The position numbers and the translations under genes were made by a program. Shown here piece by piece: positions 59,747-64,000 of a DNA stretch of 64,000 bases. Within the stretch, counting starts at the first letter, position 1; each line of letters starts with the position of its first letter. Below the pieces are notes generated by a model, which made no database searches, was not told the DNA's origin, and saw nothing but the letters and a program-made list of their open reading frames with translations. This DNA comes from Planctomycetaceae bacterium. Lineage in GTDB: Bacteria > Planctomycetota > Planctomycetia > Pirellulales > Pirellulaceae. The DNA lies in the NCBI GenBank assembly GCA_020638975.1, contig JACKHN010000017.1, positions 74,264-138,263 on the forward strand, read 5' to 3'.

Positions 59747-61925
59747 GCTTGGTCTCCGTTGGCTCAACAACCTCGGAATCAAGGTCGGAGCCTAATTCGA
59801 TGACTCGTGTACAGTGGTCGTGCAATGAGGTACGACCGGTGACAAGGATCAGGGTCCAGGGCTGTCGTGAATCGCCCAGCATCTGTAACAGTTCTCCTGC
59901 TTCGTGGTCGGGCAACGCGTCAAGCAGGCCATCAATTAGCAGCAGACCCGGGCGACCGGCAATGGCCCGAGCCAGCATCAGCCGCCGCAATTGATTTTCC
60001 GTCAACGGCGCGCCTCCGCTGATCAATTCTGAAGCGATACCTCCCGGTAGTTGTGAGACGTCAGCTAACAAGCCCACTTGTTCCAGCGCATCGCGAACCG
60101 TGTTGACGGTAATCTCGGGCCGAGCAAGATGAACATTCTCGGCAACGCTTCCGTGAAAGACCTCGATACCTCGTACCAACGCCACGCGTCTCCGTAAGAA
60201 GTCCGGTCGCAGATCTCGAATGTCAATGCCATCAACCGTCAAGTGACCATGTCGAGGCGTGCGTAGTCCAAAAATCAGATCCAGCAACACACTCTTGCCA
60301 TTTCCGGTCAACGCAACTGTTCCACCTCTCTGAATCTCGAAGATGGATGGTTGTAACGCAGTCACTCCATTGGTGAACGAGTATTCCACATCATGGACGA
60401 TCAGCGACGCAGGTCGCGCGGGAAACTGATGCAGAACGCCTTCCTGTTCCTCGATCGGCAAGTCGAACAGCACTCCTAATTTGTCGGTTGCGGCCATGAG
60501 GTCGTAAAAGCTCTCCATGCTCTTTCCCAGTTTTGCAAACGAGCCGACGATTACCGTCACGATCAACTCGGCCGCCACCAATTGCCCCAGCGTCAGTTGG
60601 CCACGCATGACGAGCCAGCCTCCAATCCCTAACAGGACGGCGCTGGCAACCGCTTGCAGTCCCAACGCGAAGACGACTTGTCCGATCAAGATGCGGAAGT
60701 GCTTCTTCCGGGCGACAAGGTAGTCGTGAATCAACTGGTCGCCGCGTTCGAGGGCAAACTCTGCTCCTCCATCCAATTTGAAGGCCACCGCGCATCTCGC
60801 GAGATTCTCCAGCCAGTCCGCGATTTGATACTTGCACTTCGATTCTTTGATGCTTGTCGTGACCGCCCCGCGACCGAGGATGAAGATGATAAATGCCAAC
60901 AGCGAAAGCAGCACGACGTCAAACCCCAGTAACCAGGGATGATAGACAGCCAGCACGGCCATACCCACGATCGCGTTAATTGCCAACTGCAAACCGTCAA
61001 GCAGGAAGCTCGCAGTCACCTTCTGAACGGTGACGACATCAAAGAAGCGGTTGGCAAGCTCGGGTAGGTAGTGTCTTTCGATGCTCTCCATTCGGACTCT
61101 CGGCAAGCGGTACGACAGATCAGCGGCTACGCGAGCGAACAACCGACATTGAATGATCTCCGTCATATAGGCTTGCAGTGCGCGGAGTGCCGCCGAGAAG
61201 GCAAGGAACCCAAAGAGCAGTAACGCCAAGAGCACCAGCGGCTGAATCATTCGCCCAAAGGCGACGGTTGTGACCAGCGAATCCACGGCAATCGGTGTCG
61301 CCAGCGACAAGAGACCAACGACAACTGAAAAGATGATTAGTATGAAAATATCGCCACGTTCTGGTCTCAACAGCGCAAAGACGCGGGCCAGCGGTGTCAT
61401 CTCCTCGGCATGGTCACTGGTGCCAGCATCGGCATACGCCAACGCTGGCTCGATAAGGACACAGCGAATTAAGGCGTGTCCGTCAGGACTTCCGATCAAT
61501 TTCAGGAGGCGAGAGGAGTCACCCCACTTCGATGGCGGTTCTTCGGAGGCTCGTGCCAGCAGAAACTTTCGGCGATGGCTGCGGATGACGGCGCGCCAGG
61601 GCGATATACCTGGCACATAAACAACGAACTTCACTCCTTGGCGCGCAAGTTCCACTAGTTCGGATGAGGTGCAATCGACAACTTTACACTTGAGCCCGAG
61701 ATTGGTTCCGGCTTCGCCAATCCAACGCCACCAGCGTTCTGCTGGCGTGCCCGGAAAGGCGGTTTCCGCCTCGCGGACGACGCGCCGAATCACACCACGA
61801 TCGGCGAGTCGGCCTACTTCGATCAGCAATTCTTCCAAAATGCTCGCGGCCCCATCGATCTCTGCAAGATCGCCGCGCACGCTCGTGCCTTGCTCATGGC
61901 TTTGTGCATCCTGCATTTCGGACAT
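59739..61925 (-). CDS. ABC exporter with C39-like domain and degenerate ATPase
   Basis: 728 residues. N-terminal 180 residues resemble an inactive C39-peptidase-like domain (WWRWIGEAGTNLGLKCKVVD; no catalytic Cys at the expected place). The transmembrane domain (about 190-465) is of exporter type. The nucleotide-binding domain (about 505-715) lacks several catalytic features: the P-loop is shortened to LTGNGKSVLL (541-545 core, first Gly and three residues missing), Walker B reads LLLIDG (665-666, catalytic Glu replaced by Gly) and the switch His is missing (VTGRTS). The signature is ISGGAPLTENQLRRL instead of LSGGQ. It starts 3 bp after purK and overlaps hlyD. Export of a peptide or other substrate is likely but energetics are doubtful. 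Confidence 0.88.
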   Translation of the reverse strand: MSEMQDAQSHEQGTSVRGDLAEIDGAASILEELLIEVGRLADRGVIRRVVREAETAFPGTPAERWWRWIGEAGTNLGLKCKVVDCTSSELVELARQGVKFVVYVPGISPWRAVIRSHRRKFLLARASEEPPSKWGDSSRLLKLIGSPDGHALIRCVLIEPALAYADAGTSDHAEEMTPLARVFALLRPERGDIFILIIFSVVVGLLSLATPIAVDSLVTTVAFGRMIQPLVLLALLLFGFLAFSAALRALQAYMTEIIQCRLFARVAADLSYRLPRVRMESIERHYLPELANRFFDVVTVQKVTASFLLDGLQLAINAIVGMAVLAVYHPWLLGFDVVLLSLLAFIIFILGRGAVTTSIKESKCKYQIADWLENLARCAVAFKLDGGAEFALERGDQLIHDYLVARKKHFRILIGQVVFALGLQAVASAVLLGIGGWLVMRGQLTLGQLVAAELIVTVIVGSFAKLGKSMESFYDLMAATDKLGVLFDLPIEEQEGVLHQFPARPASLIVHDVEYSFTNGVTALQPSIFEIQRGGTVALTGNGKSVLLDLIFGLRTPRHGHLTVDGIDIRDLRPDFLRRRVALVRGIEVFHGSVAENVHLARPEITVNTVRDALEQVGLLADVSQLPGGIASELISGGAPLTENQLRRLMLARAIAGRPGLLLIDGLLDALPDHEAGELLQMLGDSRQPWTLILVTGRTSLHDHCTRVIELGSDLDSEVVEPTETKHE

Positions 61926-61928
61926 CGG

Positions 61929-63098
61929 TTAACGCGCCGGAGCGCCCTCCTCGGTAATTTCGTTCTCCAGGGACCGACGCGCTTCAAGTACGCGGGCGGC
62001 GGCGATTTGTGGTGTCGTTGCCAATGCGGTGAGATGCCCCATCTTACGTCCTGGCCTCGCCGCTAACTTGCCGTAAAGATGAACTTTCACATCGGGATAA
62101 GCAAATGCGGTCTCCCAATTCGGTTCACCATGGTTCCACACCTCGCCCAGCAAGTTGGCCATCGCAGCGGGACGTAACTGTTCGGTCGACGCCAAAGGTA
62201 AACCGCAGATAGCTCGTACTTGTTGTTCGAACTGGCAAGTGACGTGAGCGTCGATCGTTAAGTGTCCGGAGTTGTGCGGTCGAGGAGCGAGTTCGTTGAT
62301 CAACAACCGGTCATCGCGTGTCACAAAGAATTCAACGCACATGACGCCCACCACTTCCAACTTACTGAGCACTCCGCGCGCGATCTCGACAGCCTCCTGA
62401 GAAATCCGAGCGGGCACATTGGCGGGCGAGATCGAAACGTCAAGGATGTGGTTGCGATGTGTGTTCGTGAAGGGTGCGAAGTGTTCGACCTGTCCACCAA
62501 TTCCGCGCGCCGCGACCACGGACAATTCGGAATCAAAGTCAATGTGTTGTTCGAGAACTGCTGCTTGATCGCCGAGTTTCGACCAGGCAGTCGTTGCCTG
62601 ATCTTGCCCCGTGATGCGGACTTGCCCCTTGCCGTCATATCCCCATTCCGCCGTCTTGAGTACCGCCGGGACACCGAGTTGCTTGAGCCCGGCTGATAGA
62701 TCTTCCAGGCAATGTACTGGAAGGAAAGGCGTGACAGGGAACCCTTCCGCACGCAAGAACGTTTTTTCTCGAAGGCGGTTCTGCGTGACATGCAAGACGC
62801 TGCCTGCGGGCCGTACCGGCGCGTGTTGAGAAACCAACTCGGCCGTTTTCATTGGGACGTTCTCAAATTCGAAAGTGACGACCTCCACCTGCTGTGCGAA
62901 ACCAGTGACGGCGTCGAGATCGTCGTACGCCGTGTGAATCTCGACGTCGGCTACTTGGCCTGTCGGAGTATCACGGTCCGGCGACAGTACATGCACGCGA
63001 TAACCAAGCCGTCGCGCGGCAATCGTAAACATGCGCCCCAGTTGGCCGCTTCCCAAGACGCCAATCGTCGAGCCGGGCAGAACGGTGCGATACTTCAC
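61929..63098 (-). CDS. purK: N5-carboxyaminoimidazole ribonucleotide synthase PurK
   Basis: 389 residues; the GTG start overlaps purE by 4 bp (GTGA). ATP-grasp enzyme: GVLGSGQLGRMFTIAARRLGYRVHVLSPD at the N-terminus, VTFEFENVP, LKTAEWGYDGKGQ (ATP-binding loop) and FFVTRDDRLLINELAPRPHNSGH (metal site). Makes N5-CAIR from AIR, ATP and bicarbonate; PurE then isomerises it. Step in de novo purine synthesis, cytoplasmic. Confidence 0.95.
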   Translation of the reverse strand: MKYRTVLPGSTIGVLGSGQLGRMFTIAARRLGYRVHVLSPDRDTPTGQVADVEIHTAYDDLDAVTGFAQQVEVVTFEFENVPMKTAELVSQHAPVRPAGSVLHVTQNRLREKTFLRAEGFPVTPFLPVHCLEDLSAGLKQLGVPAVLKTAEWGYDGKGQVRITGQDQATTAWSKLGDQAAVLEQHIDFDSELSVVAARGIGGQVEHFAPFTNTHRNHILDVSISPANVPARISQEAVEIARGVLSKLEVVGVMCVEFFVTRDDRLLINELAPRPHNSGHLTIDAHVTCQFEQQVRAICGLPLASTEQLRPAAMANLLGEVWNHGEPNWETAFAYPDVKVHLYGKLAARPGRKMGHLTALATTPQIAAARVLEARRSLENEITEEGAPAR

Positions 63099-63586
63099 AG
63101 TTCGTCCTCCATCACGCGTTGAGTTTGCTCATGATGAAACTGTTGGAGTCGCGCGGCGAGTTGTTGATCGTGGTTGGCCAGGATTCTGACCGCGAGAAGG
63201 CCAGCGTTTTTGGCTCCAGATTCGCCGATCGCCAGCGTGCCGACCGGAATTCCGCCGGGCATCTGGACGATCGAGAGCAGCGAGTCCATGCCCGATAAGG
63301 CTCGGCTTTGTACAGGCACGCCGAGGACGGGAAGCGTTGTTTGGGCCGCGACCATGCCCGGCAAGTGCGCGGCACCACCTGCTCCGGCGATGATGACGTG
63401 CAATCCACGTTCCTTCGCCGTTCGTGAGTACTCACACATCCACTCAGGCGTGCGGTGCGCCGAGACGACGCGGTATTCGCAGGGCACTTCCAACTGCTGC
63501 AGAACTTCGACCGCGTGCCGCATGGTTTCCCAATCGGACTTGCTCCCCATAATTACGCCGACGAGCGGGTTGCTGGTTGCTGTCAT
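63095..63586 (-). CDS. purE: N5-CAIR mutase PurE
   Basis: 163 residues from the ATG at 63586 (AAGGTG upstream). The longer open frame to 63814 runs antisense to the upstream gene and is ignored. Family motifs: GVIMGSKSDWETMRHAVEVL, YRVVSAHRTPEWMCEYS with the catalytic His, IIAGAGGAAHLPGMVAAQTTLPVLGVPVQS and GMDSLLSIVQMPGGIPVGTLAIG. Class I (bacterial) PurE. Coupled to purK by a 4-bp overlap. Confidence 0.95.
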   Translation of the reverse strand: MTATSNPLVGVIMGSKSDWETMRHAVEVLQQLEVPCEYRVVSAHRTPEWMCEYSRTAKERGLHVIIAGAGGAAHLPGMVAAQTTLPVLGVPVQSRALSGMDSLLSIVQMPGGIPVGTLAIGESGAKNAGLLAVRILANHDQQLAARLQQFHHEQTQRVMEDEL

Positions 63587-63636
63587 CTTACACCTTAGCT
63601 CCTCATTTCCATTTCGTGTTTGAAAACTCCGACCGC

Positions 63637-64000
63637 CTACCATCGCGTGATGGCCGCGCGTTCCAGAGTGAGGACAACGACTCCGTTTTGAAATAACGTG
63701 ACCGTTCCTGTGGACTGGCTCACGGTGATTGCGATCGATTGGGTTTCGGAGGTGATCGCGGCAGCGGCTTGATGCCGGGCACCGAGGCCACCGGGTAGAT
63801 CCGTCACGTGACATCGCGGAATCAGGTAAGTGCCGGCACTCCGGATCGACCCATCCGTTTCAATTAGGAATGCACCGTCTAGCATCGCGAACTCCTTGAT
63901 CGTCTCCGTCAGACTGGGATCCAAGATGTTACGCAAACGACGAGCAAAACCATGAAAGGGATTCAGGACCAGCTGCTGGGTGTGTTTTAGGACCATTCGC
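63637..64000 (-). CDS. Diadenylate cyclase (DisA_N) domain protein, partial
   Basis: Only the C-terminal part lies in the window; the frame is open to its right edge. The DAC catalytic signatures are visible: LDGAFLIETDGSIRSAGTYL (DGA motif) and GGLGARHQAAAAITSETQSIAITVSQSTGTVTLFQNG (RHxxA motif; quoted to identify the family). It should make the second messenger c-di-AMP from two ATP. The leader QQLVLNPFHGF is typical of planctomycete members with an extra N-terminal domain. It is followed by purE after 50 bp on the same strand, so it may head the purEK-exporter run. Confidence 0.86.
   Translation of the reverse strand, partial: RMVLKHTQQLVLNPFHGFARRLRNILDPSLTETIKEFAMLDGAFLIETDGSIRSAGTYLIPRCHVTDLPGGLGARHQAAAAITSETQSIAITVSQSTGTVTLFQNGVVVLTLERAAITRW

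Noticed and set aside
63587..63814. N-terminal extension of PurE
   Set aside because: It runs through the 3' end of the diadenylate cyclase-like gene in another frame and is not PurE-like.
1..64000. tRNA, rRNA and riboswitch genes
   Set aside because: None could be recognised by eye; short gaps between genes showed only the repeats and palindromes listed.

Overview
This window most likely comes from a planctomycete, probably of the Pirellulales type. The clues are the N-terminal NPYxSP motif in two membrane proteins (23225, 26145), a 'MEPRRMLDA' leader on a giant surface protein, a Hanks kinase with TPR repeats and a DWG instead of DFG motif, WD40 proteins anchored by one N-terminal helix, a Cys-type sulfatase, and HlyD/TolC proteins. 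No rRNA, tRNA or CRISPR array was found by eye.

The left part (about 1-28.8 kb) is accessory DNA. It opens with a partial gene whose last 73 bp recur about 0.94 kb downstream, bracketing a Cys-rich repeat protein. A TIR-FGE fusion, a small unknown protein coupled to a PD-(D/E)XK nuclease, and mostly small orphan genes follow. Five insertion sequences with recognisable terminal inverted repeats lie here: IS630-like (11.3-12.55 kb, broken), two ISAzo13-like elements abutting each other (15.97-18.59 kb, both broken), a degenerate IS1182/IS5-like element (19.8-21.4 kb), and a full-length IS66 (27.26-28.78 kb). The kinase gene between IS630 and ISAzo13 takes its only obvious start codon from one IS end, and its stop codon lies at the target/tip of the other IS. 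From 18.6 to 27.1 kb every non-IS gene is a small plus-strand gene, and several are followed by imperfect inverted repeats with AAC...GTTRRRY-like ends and conserved arms. This resembles a decayed integron cassette array without an integrase.

The right part (about 29-64 kb) looks like stable chromosome. It holds a Tat-exported protein of unknown function, a two-gene catabolic unit (HpcH/HpaI aldolase and D-2-hydroxyacid dehydrogenase), a sulfatase, a GT87-like membrane glycosyltransferase, a 1617-residue SdrD_B/FG-GAP surface protein and a secreted WD40 protein. A central-carbon block follows: citrate synthase, glycolate oxidase glcDEF, a succinyl-CoA:acetate CoA-transferase-like enzyme, a D-lactate-dehydrogenase-like enzyme and pyruvate carboxylase. 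Next to pyruvate carboxylase is a PTS-EIIA domain fused to an SLC4-type bicarbonate transporter.

The window ends with a compact minus-strand run: a diadenylate cyclase-like gene (partial), purE, purK, an ABC exporter with a strongly degenerate ATPase, HlyD, and a TolC-like protein, with overlapping or near-touching genes. PurK and pyruvate carboxylase both consume bicarbonate, and the SLC4-like transporter lies between them, so a shared bicarbonate economy is a reasonable hypothesis.
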